Source: Lichina pygmaea
Lineage: Eukaryota; Ascomycota; Lichinomycetes; Lichinales; Lichinaceae
DNA: 64,000 nucleotides
Direction of reading: 5' to 3'
Assembly: GCA_963422465.1 (NCBI GenBank)
Contig: OY730173.1
Span: 3,782,001-3,846,000, forward strand
In this document: positions 24,454 through 35,877 of the stretch, piece by piece
Layout: each line of letters begins with the position of its first letter
Position numbering within the stretch: position 1 is the first letter of the stretch
The notes under the pieces: model-generated
What the model was told of the DNA's origin: nothing
Database searches by the model: none
Seen by the model: the letters and a program-made list of their open reading frames with translations, nothing else
Position numbers and translations under genes: made by a program

Positions 24454-26301
24454 GTTGGCTGGTAGCTTTCCCCCAGAGTTGGCTGATCTTGAAGAGAGAA
24501 TTTGAACTTCTGGAAGTGTACTCCTAAGTCTCTCTGAGCTTCTGCATAGCTCAGCTGTTTTGTGTCTTTTCCCGTCTGGTAGAGACTGAGAGAGAGGGAA
24601 AGACATAACTGGAGGTTGTGGAGCTGGAAGAGAAGTAGTTATTAGGATCTTATATTTCCCTGGGTGTGTATTCCATGCTTCTCTTACCTTCTTGACTACT
24701 TCTTGGCGTACTGGGCAGGCACTGGCCCAGACTGGGTAAGCTCCTCTACAGTTACAGCACTTTGGCTTGAGAAGATGCTCTGGAACTTTGCAAGCTCTTC
24801 TTTTATGCTGGCCTCCACAGGCACCACAAGCAGCTTTGTTCTTGCAGAAGCGGGCTTAGTGTCCATAGCCAAAGTACTTAAAACATTGTGTAATAACTGT
24901 GTCTGCCAGAAAAGGTTCTGCTTTATGTATTCTGTGCCCCAGCACTAGCCCACTCTCAATCAAGAGGTTAGCTTGTTCAGGGGTAGCAAGATCCAGATGG
25001 AAAAATATGACTGGCTTTTTCTGGGCAATAGCCTTCTTAGACCAGTAGGCTCTCAGAATAGTGATTTACTTGCTCAGTGATGGGTTGCTGTTCTGGATTG
25101 TCTGGCAGGTTTTCTCTAGATTTTCAGGCTGGATATCTTCAGTTCTGACTCCATGGATCGGGACTGGGAATCTCTTGGGCTGGATAGTTGCTTTCTTTGT
25201 GAAGATAGCTGATACCCAGGTGGAGTCTCTCTCCAGGAAGGTCTTGGTTTCTTGGCTTTCTGTGTTGATAAGAATATCCCCTGAGGGAAGTTTTCTTACT
25301 GCTCTGACCTACTTGTTGTAGAGGCTGGGTAGTCTATCTTATAGAGCTTGGAAAAGCTGGATATAAGTTCTGTTAGCTATGTCAGGTGTCTGGCTGCCAG
25401 GGTGCACAAGAACTTCTTTGAGAATTCTTGAGGGTAGAAGGATTTGTGCTGGAATAGATTTTTGGACAGCCTGGGCATATGATAGCTTGGCTTCTTGTTT
25501 GTCCAGCCGCTTGTTGATGTTCTCCAGCTCCTGAAAGATCCTGTTAGTAAGACTAGTGGAGCCAGACAGGACTTCTGTAGAGAGAGAGTTCTTTTTGATA
25601 TTCTCCCAGCTTTTCAGAATAGATTCTGGAACTGTTTGGGTTTTGATCTAGGAGTCCACTAGTTTGTAGTCACTCTGGAGAGCTGGTTGGGAAGTGACAA
25701 GACTGGACTGGGTGGTAGCCAGACTAGGGACTGGTTAGGAAAGAATAGCCGGTATAGCTTTGAAGTTACTTTCAGAGGAAGTGGGTTTTTTCTTCTTGGA
25801 GGCTATGTTGGGGGTTTGGCACTGGTTGAGTGTTTCCTGTCTGCAGAGTACTGCCAGAGAGAAGGGTAACCTGGTTTCCCAGCAGTAATAATCTAATCCT
25901 GGGACCAATCCCCAAGACTAGACTTTCCTGGGCAGCTTTTTCCAACTAAGCTCTGGGTAAAGCTGGGAGTATTCACCTAGACTAGGGACCAGACCCCCTA
26001 TCTAGACTTTCCTTGAGTCAAAGACTCTGCTAGCTCCAGAGTCTGTCAGACTCTAACCAATTCTCTTATCCTGGGACTCTTTCTCTCTGGTTGTAGGTAG
26101 ATTGCTGGTTGTTGAAGAAGAAGATCGTGGATCCCAGGATCACAACTTTTGACAAACAGCTGTGATTCTCAAAGATGATGGGGTTTCACCTTAAGGTTTG
26201 GGTGGTTTCAGAGAGGAAGTCGGCTGTTTTCCAGAACTTATGACAAATTGTGGTGTTTTTCAAAAATAATGGTCCTTGAAGAACGTGGTTCTGGGAAGAG
26301 T
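24454..26301 (-). mobile_element. LINE L3: 5' UTR and ORF1 of a Tad1-like copy with intact 5' end
   Basis: Minus-strand LINE of the L2 subfamily. The 5' terminus at 26,301 (AACTCTTCCCAGAAC on the minus strand) coincides with the L2 terminus at 42,612, so both probably preserve the true transcript start. The 5' UTR spans about 26,301-25,820 and decayed ORF1 about 25,815-24,460. ORF2 is absent because the family B LTR boundary at 24,453 cuts the element. ORF1 has multiple stops but matches L2 closely, including the knuckle region near 24,760-24,940. Where ORF1 would start it has ATA, as does L2. Confidence 0.87.
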
Positions 26302-26964
26302 TGCTTGTGCTACCGTGCAATAGGTGTATGGAGGCACAGCCAGCTTTCCGTGTTTGTGGGCCAGGGTAGCGTCCACGTACAAGATCCGAGGATTGGTTGT
26401 TACTGGCAGACAACCAGCAGAGACATCCCGGACCACGACCATGTCCAGGGCATACCGTACGAACAACTGTCCACAGAAATCAGCAGGCAAATGGTCACTC
26501 GAACAAGAATCATCCCCAGGGTTGTTGCTGTTGAGGTCGCTGATACCATTCCACTCCTCGTACTCAGGAGAAGCAGGCTGGTTCTCGGGGTGTGGCGGGA
26601 CTGCCTACTCTGATGACTCCGACGACGGCCTGGACGACCCCTCCCCTGACTCCTCGGAAGACGACAACACAGCTGTGCCAGCAACAGAAGACAACCGGAG
26701 GGAGGCAGCCGGAGCAGTAGCAGGAGCAGGAGCAGCAGCAGCAGCAGTAGCAGCAGCAATACGTGCAGCAGCAGCAGCACCACCGAGCGGCTTCCACGGA
26801 TTCAGCAGGGACTCGGAAGAAGAAGAAGAACTGCTCCCAGACAACTTTTTTTTGTTGTGTTGGTGGTTATCATGTTTGATTTTTTTGGATTTATCGTGAA
26901 GTGGGGCAGCGGGGCAATTTTTAGGGGAGAGATAGTGTGGTTGCCACGTCACGTGACATCCCAC
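26302..26964 (-). pseudogene. Unrecognised gene fragment abutting LINE L3, one in-frame stop
   Basis: On the minus strand one frame stays open from 26,964 to the LINE edge at 26,302 except for a single TAG (26,607-26,605), explicable as CAG to TAG. The first part is low complexity: a run of seven Ser, an Ala-rich stretch and an acidic Ser/Glu segment. After the stop the sequence looks globular, with EYEEWNGISDLNSNN and then FVRYALDMVVVRDVSAG, TTNPRILYVDATLAHKHGK and VPPYTYC. I do not recognise the family. The 3' part of the gene is missing where L3's 5' end begins. An intron ending just after the stop would also explain it. The plus strand offers a 191-aa frame, but its N-terminal half looks less protein-like. 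Confidence 0.5.
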
Positions 26965-27361
26965 GTGACTGCTAGCCTAGCCCTACTTAGGCGCTTCCAT
27001 CGCGCACAAATGAATAGATCGGCTTCACATCTACACTGGTACTGTAGTCTGTAAGCACAGTAACAGCTGGTTACTGTGATCCTTCTTAGTGGGTAGGAAG
27101 CAGCTCCGGGCTCATAACTGTGAACCGGCAACCAGCCGGGGAATGAGTGTCTTGATTGATCTATCTCCTCTTCACTAAAATCTAGGAGTGACCACAAAGA
27201 AGAAGGAGAAAACTCTGCACACTGTCACATGCAGACAAACAATTTAGCCGTCACTCAGGGGGAGGCTGATCTCTGAACCTCTGCAAATCCTCGGGCTATC
27301 GACTCCCTGTCAAGTCCCTGGTTGACACCAATATACAGTGAGAATTCTCTTCTCTCACGTG
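26945..27361. promoter_or_regulatory. Intergenic region with three CACGTG sites and a 9-bp inverted repeat
   Basis: CACGTG hexamers lie at 26,950-26,955, 26,962-26,967 and 27,356-27,361. CACAGTAAC and its exact complement GTTACTGTG flank AGCTG at 27,056-27,078, with CAGCTG at the centre. CACGTG is the core site of fungal bHLH activators. The region separates the minus-strand fragment from the plus-strand gene at 27,535, so it may be a divergent promoter. Binding is inferred from motif alone. Confidence 0.4.
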
Positions 27362-27534
27362 AACTTAGCTCTAGCAGTGAGCGAGGACTGGTCTTCTCAC
27401 TCCCCCGGCTGACACATCTTTTGTTTATTCATCATCACCCACTAAGGTCTCAAAGGCAGAGCGGATGTTCTTCATCGAATCATCTTTGTCTTATTCACAT
27501 CTGGTATAGCTATATGCTACGTACAGTAGTCGAT

Positions 27535-29055
27535 ATGTCGCTTGAAAGGTATGGATTGTCTCTGAATTCTCTCAGCTCTGAGTTGTCACTTATATGATAT
27601 GCTAACCTTGACTGTCTCTGTAGGACTGATGACAGAGGAAAGGCAGTTGGTCCAGTCCACGATACTCGTAACATTACTACTGTACTCACTGCTGCACACC
27701 CCATCTGGTCTACCGATCCTTACGCTGCTATACATCATTGGAGAAAGACACCAATACCTACATTGTCGAGTCTGCGCTGTATCATCATCGACATAGGAGT
27801 CTATGCATGCGTCCAGAATACCTATGCTGCTTGGCGGCTCTGGAAAATAGCTGGCAGGCTTGGGCACCCTCTGGAATCAGCAAACGTCTCAACCAGCCGG
27901 ATGGATCGCTGCAAACTCTATATTTTCGTCCCGCCCATCAGCAATTCGACAGCCACGGATAGGGCCATGTTTCACGTCCTTCGCAACATAGCAGTATTGC
28001 TTGCCTCCATGTCGCGTTCTCATGACCACCTCGCGATGGACCTTATGGATGTAGCGTATCTGCTCCGCGACAGTGAACCCGCCTTCTCGCTTCCGAACTA
28101 CGCACACAGCTCCGACACCTCTGCCACCAACGTGGGCTTTTTTGTTCCACCTGTCATGGAGTCAACTGTTATAGTCAAGGTGATGAGAGCAACAGTTGTC
28201 AACATAGCGATCTACATATGGTCGCAGGATAAGAGACTTTCGAACAAGCTGTGGAAAATTGCCAACAAGCTCGTTGATGATATTGCCCTTCCCACAGCGC
28301 CCAAATCTACTGCCTCCACCGCCGATGTTGGTTATTTTCGCCCGCCTGTCACAAAGTCGGCAGCTACCAGCAGAGTGATGGGTCAGACCCTTGCCAACAT
28401 TGGGCTTTGCACTTGGGCTCGAAGTAAAGGTCTCGGTTGGCAGCTCTGGGGAGCAGGCGAAAGACTTGCCGGTACCGTCCTCTTCCCGGCCATCACTTCC
28501 ACTCCTGTCGTTGCCTCCCCAGCTCTCATCGACCCGGCCGCGTCGAAAAGGCTTGTGGTCATTGCGGAGCGATTGCGGGCTCAGAATCGCACCGCAGCAG
28601 AAGAACTCATCACGATAGCAGAGGTGTTTGATCCTGTCACCGGACTGACCAGCCCGTCACAATCACCAGAGAAGCTGGCCCAAGTTCCGCCATATACTCC
28701 CACCATTGACCACCTGCAGACTTGGGCCGCGTGTCGCGAAGTTGGTCACAGACTTGCTCTCATCGTGGGACAAGTCGGATTCCACAATCACGCCGCAGCA
28801 GATGAACTCACTACATTGGTCATGGCACTCAACTCCGTTAGCAGGCCTCCCTGCAGCCTCAAGTCATCTGAAGTATTAGCCCAGTCACTGTACCACAGAC
28901 TTGTTTTTTCCTGGCCCCATCGTCTGAGAACGCCGGGAGTCAAGGCCAGACTCTGTGTCGCCCGCCTCCGCGAGCACATCTACGCCTATGAAACGCCAAG
29001 CCGTTGGACGATGAATACACTTCGGGTGATAGGAGCCATCGCTAAAGGGAAATAG
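27535..29055 (+). CDS. Internal-repeat protein of unknown function, two exons, 481 aa
   Basis: Proposed model: exon 1 27,535-27,548 (MSLE plus part of a codon), intron 27,549-27,623, exon 2 27,624-29,055. Exon 1 (14 nt) joins exon 2 in frame, giving 481 codons with no stop. The start was chosen because it is the ATG directly upstream of a well-formed intron; exon 2's frame has no good ATG of its own near its beginning. The protein has helical-looking repeats about 65-72 residues apart: LWKIA at 77, LMDVA at 145, LWKIA at 214, LWGAG at 279, alternating with F[VR]PP at 106, 178 and 243. Two further units align at about 313-358 and 380-425 (both end LAQ). No signal peptide, membrane segment or catalytic motif is evident. 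Its CpG content is normal, unlike the LINEs around it. I do not recognise the family; a scaffold or solenoid protein is a guess. Confidence 0.72.
27549..27623 (+). other. Spliceosomal intron of the repeat-protein gene
   Basis: 75 bp with 5' site GTATGG, branch site TGCTAAC at 27,600-27,606 and 3' site TAG at 27,621-27,623, 18 nt from the branch adenosine. Size and signals are typical of filamentous ascomycetes. Removing it joins an ATG exon to the long frame. Confidence 0.7.
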
Positions 29056-29216
29056 TGACAAGAGCCAGCATTCTTGTTGAGACTTCTCACTGCTACGTGG
29101 AGGGGGAGTTTGCAAGACTACTTTTTTGTCTATCACGTACGATATGATAAAAATCTTTGTGAGAAATGCAGTTGATCTGGCTCTACACTTGTCTGAAAAT
29201 CCCAGCAAGAGCTTTC
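29056..29216. other. Gene-to-LTR spacer
   Basis: 161 bp after the stop codon. GATAAAAAT near 29,147 could serve as a weak polyadenylation element for the repeat-protein gene. Nothing else is visible. Confidence 0.3.
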
Positions 29217-29466
29217 TGTTGCGGGTCCTGCTCCCGCGGAGCCACAGGGCAGTTAGCGAGGCCTAGAGAGCCACTGCCTGGCTAGGCGAGGCAGGACAGG
29301 AAGAAGCTAGGAGCCGCCTATAGGTAGCTTGTCGGCTCGCTAGCTAGGATCCATCATCAATCCAACACACTTACGATGCACTGAGCACTCCTCTTCTCTG
29401 TAGAGACCGGGCGCCTGGTGTGTAGCTCGGGCCACAACCGCGGCCCCTAGCATATTTGTAGCAACA
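29217..29466 (+). repeat. D putative LTR
   Basis: 250 bp beginning TGTTGCGGG and ending TAGCAACA, so the termini form a 6-bp inverted repeat (TGTTGC/GCAACA). It is GC-rich and retains CpG. It differs from the LTRs of families A, B and C and has no second copy in the window. Confidence 0.6.
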
Positions 29467-29979
29467 CTCTCTCCTCTCCGGTTCACCATCGATTGCTACC
29501 GGAGATCTCGATCAGCTTCTTGCTAATATCTTCAAATCCTCCGTGACCACAGCCACCTCGGAGTGACTCTGGTCCAACCTCCCATCAGTCTGATACCAAC
29601 CCCTACCACCGACTCCTCTGGATTACCACTCCCAACAAGAACTTCCGTTCCTGTAAGGCCAGGAGTCAAACTCTTGATTAGCACAGACAATAGAGGACAA
29701 CTTCTCGCAACAACTGAACACCTATTTCAACCATCTAAAAGCTCTACTTGGTGACAATGCTAGCTGCTTTATTTAGACCGAGAAGTCAGAACACCTGGAT
29801 AACAACTTCGATAAGCAAGGCTGCAAACCTGATAGAGAAGGCAGGACCTCACCAACGTCTTATCTGGTGGTGGCAACATGCAACAACTGCCTCAAATCAT
29901 TCCCGTCAAATAACAGACTGCACCAGCACCAGCAAGAGTATTCCACCGATATCTACCGGTCTGACTATGCCCAGAACCA

Positions 29980-30535
29980 TGTTGCGGTCCGTACCGTACC
30001 GTCCTATCCGAGTATAGGATTAGGGCGAGAGGCGGAAGGCGGGTTGGTTCTCGCAGGAGAGGAGTGTCAAGGAGCGCGAAGGGGTTTGGTGGAACGTGGT
30101 GGTGGTGACACCTGATCACGGCTTCGTACAAAGGATTGTATTGAAGTAGATCTAGTTGTCTGGATCACAACATGAGTTGAAGACGATCGTTCCATAAGGG
30201 AACTATCGCCGGACTATATAGTGCTGGCCTGTCAAGACAATCGAGATTGTCTCGACAGTCTCGACGTCAAGACGGGTGAGATTGTCTCGACGGTCCCACC
30301 ATGTTATGCACCCTGCGTCGAGACGGGTGAGATTGTCTCGATGCTTCATGCATCATGCGTCGAGACTGGTGAGATTGTCTCGATGCTTCATGCATCATGC
30401 GTCGAGACTCCCGTGTGTGTCTCGACAGTCACGTGACCCCTTGTTGGTTGGTCACTTGACTTCCATGGTGTCCTCTTGCCTGGCCCGCGGCCTGATTGCC
30501 TATAAATGAGTGGCTCCCATCCCTGGGTTGTAACA
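29980..30535 (-). repeat. A3 3' LTR
   Basis: 556 bp, TGTTGCGG to GTAACA, with two 42-bp units. TATAAAT at 30,501-30,507 points towards the accessory frame; TATATAG near 30,215 reads in the sense direction on the other strand. A palindromic TCACGTGA lies near 30,430. Confidence 0.93.
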
Positions 30536-30579
30536 CTACCCTCCTCTCCTTCATTCATCGTCCCGATGAATTCTTGAGT

Positions 30580-31080
30580 ATGTCTGCAAAATCACATGCC
30601 TCTGCTTACCGAAACCAACTGGCAGCCCAGATCCGTGATCATAACTTTGTGTCGCTTGCTCCGTGTGACTTCTGTGTTTTGAACCACAAGCCCTGCTCCC
30701 GAATGTCTGACAACAACGATAAGTTGAAGTGCGCTGAGTGCACTCGTCGGGGAAAGTCCTGTGTGTCACTTTCTTGGGAGTCGCTGAACATGACTCGGGA
30801 TAACCTTCGCGAGGATTTGGCTGTCGATGAGGCCAAGCGGGATGCTCTTGTCGAGCAGCTTGCCGAGCTGCAGGCTTGTGTGTCCCGAAAGTGAAAGGTT
30901 CTTGAGGGTGCTGAGGGTCGAGCAAAGAAGAAGCTCCAGTGCCTTGTTGCTGAAATGGAGGCGGATGGTGAAGACTTGTCGGCGACAGTCATTGATGCGT
31001 CCGCGCTGCAGGCTGAGCTGTTCGGTCCTGCTCCTGCCGGAACTGCTGCAGGAGGAGCTGGCAGTTCGCGAGGTTCCTGA
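30580..31080 (+). pseudogene. A3 opposite-strand accessory frame, fossil
   Basis: It begins at an ATG 45 bp from the 3' LTR and 79 bp after the antisense TATAAAT. The encoded start is followed by CDFCVLNHKPC and CAECTRRGKSC, then a coiled-coil-like stretch. Its 3' end overlaps the chromodomain end tail to tail by about 90 bp. It is well preserved relative to A1 but broken. Function unknown. Confidence 0.72.
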
Positions 31081-32383
31081 GTGGCTCCCAGGTATTTTCC
31101 GAGTCTGGGTAGTCTCTCCACTTGACAAGGTATCGCTGACCTTTTCTCTTCAGGATCTGTTCGGCCTTGAATTCCTGTTCTTCCTCTGGTTGGTAATGAA
31201 ATGTTTCCTGCAAGGGTGTGCTCTGGTCGGCTAATTCGATCATTGAGATGTGAAAGTTTGGGTGTACCCGAGCGTCTCTCGGTAGTCGCAGTCTGACGTT
31301 GACTGGTCCGGTTCTTTCTTCGACTGAAAATGGTCTGACCTTAACATGGTCCAGTTTCTTTGTTCTTGGTTTCTTTGTTTTCCAATTTCTTGTGAGGAGG
31401 TAGACTTTATCCCCCTTCTTTAGCTGAGGTGCCATTTTCGATTTCTTGTCCATTTGACGTTGCATTCTTTCTGAGGTCTCTTGAAGGTAGTGCCTCATCA
31501 TCGTGTGCGTTTGTCGTAGGAGCTTGTCATGTTGGAGTGCTTTCTCCGCGTTTGGTGAAGCTCTGCTTGGCATTCTGATGTTTGCGTGTTGTCCAAAATT
31601 GGCAAAGAATGGTGATTCCTTTGTTGAGTCTGATCTGTGCTGGTTGATTGCCAGCTGTGCCACTGGTAATAATTGTACCCAATTGCTGTGGGTCTGGTTG
31701 ATGTAATGCCGCAAATAAGTCTCCAGGACTTGGTTTGCTCGCTCTGTCTGGCTGTCAGTTTGTGGGTGGTAGGCTGTAGACATCTTGGGTTTTGTTCCCA
31801 TGGCTGCACTGATTGTTTTCCAGTAGTTGGATGTGAAGAGTTTGTCTCTGTCAGTAATGACCGTGATTGGAACTCCGTGGTCCCTGACCAATCTGTCCAG
31901 TAGGAGGTGTCCCAACTGCTCTGCTGTGTGGGTTTCCTTGAATGGTACCGCTATTAGGTATTTTGTGAATCTGTCCACAATCACCATAATTGAGTCGTAG
32001 GTGATTCCTGTGACTGGGTCTTTGGACTTGGGTAGCTTTGTGATGAAGTCCATTGACACATCTTCCCACGGGCCTCTCGGTATCGTGTTTGGGTGTCCTT
32101 CTCCATATGGCTTGTGTCTTCCATGCTTGTTTTTCTGGCATAGTAGATATTTGTTGATGTAGCTTGTGACGTGTTGTCGGAGATTGATGACATTGTTCCC
32201 TGCCTGTTGGATCAGGTCTGTAGTTTTGGTGATTCCTGGGTGACCATGTGCTGGATTATCGTGGCAGTTCCTTATTAGTTCTTCAGTGTCTTCTGCCGTG
32301 AGCTCGTTGATCTGTGGTTGAGGTACCAGGTTTCCTTGCTGGTCCTGCTGTAAGATCATTCCTTGGCGTTCATCATCTTCCAT
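30989..32383 (-). pseudogene. A3 integrase and chromodomain region, fossil
   Basis: A 464-codon open segment. Near its start is an H2C2-type zinc-binding region (HGHPGITKT, CLLCQKNK). The DDE integrase core follows (MDFITKLP, then VITDRDKLFTSNYW, then STAYHPQTDSQTE), and a chromodomain lies near the end ([18 protein letters not shown]). Chromodomains of this position are known to direct insertion to silent chromatin. This explains the clustering of elements here only as inference. Other parts of the element are broken. Confidence 0.85.
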
Positions 32384-34359
32384 GTGGTCTTTTTGTCAGC
32401 TTAGTGCGTCTGCTCTCCCATTGTCTCGTCCAGGGGTGTACAAGATCTTGAACTTGTGTTGCCTTAGGAGTTCAGTCCATCTGACTTGCCGTCTGTTCAG
32501 CTTCTTGGTTGTCGTGAACGTTGTCAGATTCTTGTGGTCTGTGAGAATGGTGAGTTCAGAACTGCTTTCCGCGTACACTCTCCAGTGTTCGAGTGCGTTG
32601 ACAACTGCCAGTAGCTCTTTATTGTGGATATCATAGTTTCGTTCCACTTGTGTCATTTTTCGTGAGTAGTAGGCAACTGGGTGCCACTTGCCGTCTGCCT
32701 GTTGGCATAGACATGCTCCCACTGCTTGATCTGAAGCGTCTGTCTCGATTCGTGTCGGCTGGCCTGTCTTGAAGTTGAGGAGAACTGGTTCCTTGGCGCA
32801 AGCGTCCTTGAGCTGTTGGAATACTTTTTGTTGTCTCTCCGTCCACCGGTACTCCACGTCCTTCTTTGTGAGTTCTGTCAGTGGAGTTGCCATCTGTGAG
32901 TAGTTCTTGATGAACTGTCGGTTGAAGTTGGCAAATCCTAGGAAGGCTTGTACTTCCTTAACTGATGTCGGTGTTGGCCATTGCTGAATCACTTTGATTT
33001 TCTCAGGGTCAATTTTGATCCCTTCGATCCCTATGATGTATCTGAGGAATTCAACTTCCGGTTTGTTGAACTCGCATTTCTTCGGGTTGAGCTTGAGCCC
33101 TGCCTCTTGTAGGCATCGTAGAACATCCTTCACATGTTTGGTATGTTCCTGTTGCGTGTTCAAGTAGACAAGAATGTTGTCCAGGTAGGTGATAGCTGTT
33201 TGGTCCAGGTGTGCTCTGATGACGTTGTTGATCAATGCTTGACATGTTGCTGGTGTGTTCGTGAGTCTGAATGGCATAACCAGATACTTGTAGTGTCCGT
33301 ATCAGGTTCTGAAGGCTGTCTTCCATTCTTCTCCTTCTTTCATGCGTATCAGGTTGTACGCTCCTTTCAAGTCCAGCTTGGTAAAGATTGTAGCTTGGCT
33401 GATCCTGTCTCGCAATTTGTTCGCATTTGGCAACAGATATCAGTTCTTGATGGTAATGTCGTTGAGTTTCCTGTAATCCACACAAAGTCGAAGACCTCCG
33501 TCTTTCTTTGGTGCAAATAGTATCGGGTATCCTGCTGGCGATTGAGATTCTCGAATGAAACCCTTTTTCAGGTTTTCCTCCAGGTACTCGCGAAGTACTT
33601 GGAGCTCTTTCTCTGATAACTGGTAAATTGGTCCAAATCCTGGCTCCGTCCCTGGTTGCAACTTGATCTCATGATCCCAAGGTTGGTGCTTAGGCAACGC
33701 TGCTGTCGTTGTCTCTTCCTGAAAGAGGTTATCATACCCAGGTCAGTACTCTTCAGGGATCTCCAGAGGGTTAACAACTTCCTCTCTCTTCATCTCTGAC
33801 TGTTTGGCCACCTGGTTCCGGGGTGTGCCTGTCGAGGCAGACCTCTTCTTTTGAGAGTCGTCCTTTCTGTCGGTGAGGTTCCACTGAGGACTCCTTCCCT
33901 CATCTGTCCACGCCTTCTGCGGCTGGTAACAGGTCTGAGCTGTGTTGTTAGTGCAGTTCCTAAACGTGAGTACTCCTGTCTTCCAGTTAACAACTGGGTT
34001 GTGCTTCTTTAGCCAAGGCATCCCCAAATAGATATCCTGAGTGGCCAACTCGACAATATCAAGGTGGATCCTTTCAGCATGGTGTCCGGTAACCATTTCC
34101 ATTGGCTGCGTCTCATGGCAGACTAGCTCTGTCTGTCCATTTGCCATCGTGAGCTGATAGGGCTGCTGCTTGCGTCTCCTTCCAGTGCTGAGGGTATCGT
34201 AAAGTTGTCTTGAAATGTAGTTCCCACTGGCTCCAGAGTCAACAAGTGCGTATGTCCGTATTGGCGTGTTGGCGTATAGTGACACAGGCAATCGCAGGTG
34301 CTTTGCGTTGCTAGGGGTCATGTTGTTGAGCTCCCGATGTCACCCCTTGACAAGGGAGT

Positions 34360-34926
34360 TCAGTCTTTTCCCGATCGAAGTGTCTTACCACTGACTGGGC
34401 AATGGGTCCAGCCATTCCCATCAGTTCTGAGGAATCTGTTCATGAATTTGTCTTGCTGATGCTTGTCACATCCAGGCTTGAGGCAGTACTGCCAATTGTC
34501 GACGTAGCAGTTGTAGTTGTTGCCTTGCTGTAGGAACATGAGGTGTTCGTGCCAATCATGTGTGTGCCCGGGGAATGCGGTGTGTTGGTGTTTGTCCCAA
34601 AGATGGATCTCACACGCATCCTTCTCGCAATTGACCCAATGCTTGTGGCAGGTGGTGTGGTAGGGTGAATGTCCTCCGTACCTTTGTAGTTGTTCGTGGT
34701 AGGTGCAGTAGTGCCTTGTGCAAAACCTCCACTGTAGTTCACCGTGCCGTAGATTTCGTGGGTCCATGCTGTAAGCATAGCTTCCTTGTGGTATTTCTTC
34801 TTTGATAGACGCGGGTTCGTCTTGGTCCCCATCAGAGGTGGTTAAGGGCTCCTGTCCCTTGTCCTGACCTGTTAGTTCTGGTAGGTCCTTGCCTCCTGAT
34901 GTTGCCAGTTGGTGGGCTGCTTCCAA
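34360..34926 (-). pseudogene. A3 Cys/His-repeat segment between gag and protease, fossil
   Basis: The segment contains three copies of W-x2-C-x4-C-x2-H: WRFCTRHYCTYH, WVNCEKDACEIH and WQYCLKPGCDKH, with extra His between them (HTHDWHEH). The spacing suggests metal binding. It also occurs in A1 (16,204-16,586) and A2 (14,532-13,897). The role is unknown. Confidence 0.65.
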
Positions 34927-35877
34927 TATCTGATCGTAGTCGTCCCATTGTTCAAGGGATAGCTGAGCCTCTCCTGGTGGGTCCTCTGGCTCGATGACAT
35001 TCCAGTCTCCGTCGAGCGTATTAAGTTGCTGTCAGTGCACCTTGTTCTTTGAACGACAGTCTTTCGCCATGTGGCCTAGCTTGCCACAGGCATAGCACTT
35101 CAGTGCTTTCCCTTTTTTGTTGTTCCTTCCCTTCGTGAACCTTCCCTTGTGGTGGACTGCATCCAGTTCCATGGGTGCATAGCCATATGGGTCATGTGGT
35201 GGTGCCTTGTTAGGCAGCTTGTAGTGGTTGCTCACATGCCATGCGGGGCAGCTGTATCCTCCGTCGTGGCGTTTCTCCATCGCTCGCTCAAATAGTTTGT
35301 CATCAATGTTGATTGCTTGTGCGATGAGTTCGTCCAGTGTGTTGACTGCTTGTCTGTCGAAGGTGATTTCATCTTTCATGTTTTCCTTGAGTCCACGTCA
35401 GTACATGACCATCAGGGCATCGTCGTCCCAGTCAGTCAGTACTGAGTATTGTTTGAACTGCGTGGTGTATTCTGCGGCTGAGCGTTGTTGTTTGATGTGC
35501 TGGATCATTTGTATAGCCACTTTGTCTTTGTTAGATAGTCCAAGAATCCTTTTGATCTTGTCCTTGAATCACGTCCATTTCGTCATCCATTCCGTTATGC
35601 CATCGTGGTCTCTGTTTCCTGAGAGGTGTTTGTTGATGTAGGGCTTGATCCATCGATAGGCATTGCCTCTCATGTAAGTGGTTGCGAAGAGGGGCCACTT
35701 TTCCTTAGGCAGCTTCATCTCTGGTTGGAATTGAAAGTAGACTTGGAGTTGCATGAGCCAGTCGTCGACCTTGTTTCTTTCGCTGTAGAACAGGTCTGGC
35801 TTGGCGACGCTGATCTTTCCATCTGGGAAGTTGGGGTTGGTTGCTCCTGAGGTACTCATCCTTGAGGGTCTTCAAAG

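Noticed and set aside
26324-26899. Plus-strand 191-aa frame with acidic and Ala-rich parts
   Set aside because: The low-complexity part reads openly on both strands, but the other half looks like a protein only on the minus strand, so the minus reading is preferred. This is not certain.
27763-29055. Host gene starting at TTG 27,763
   Set aside because: An in-frame spliced ATG exon upstream (27,535-27,548) gives a normal start, and the frame is open between the intron and 27,763.
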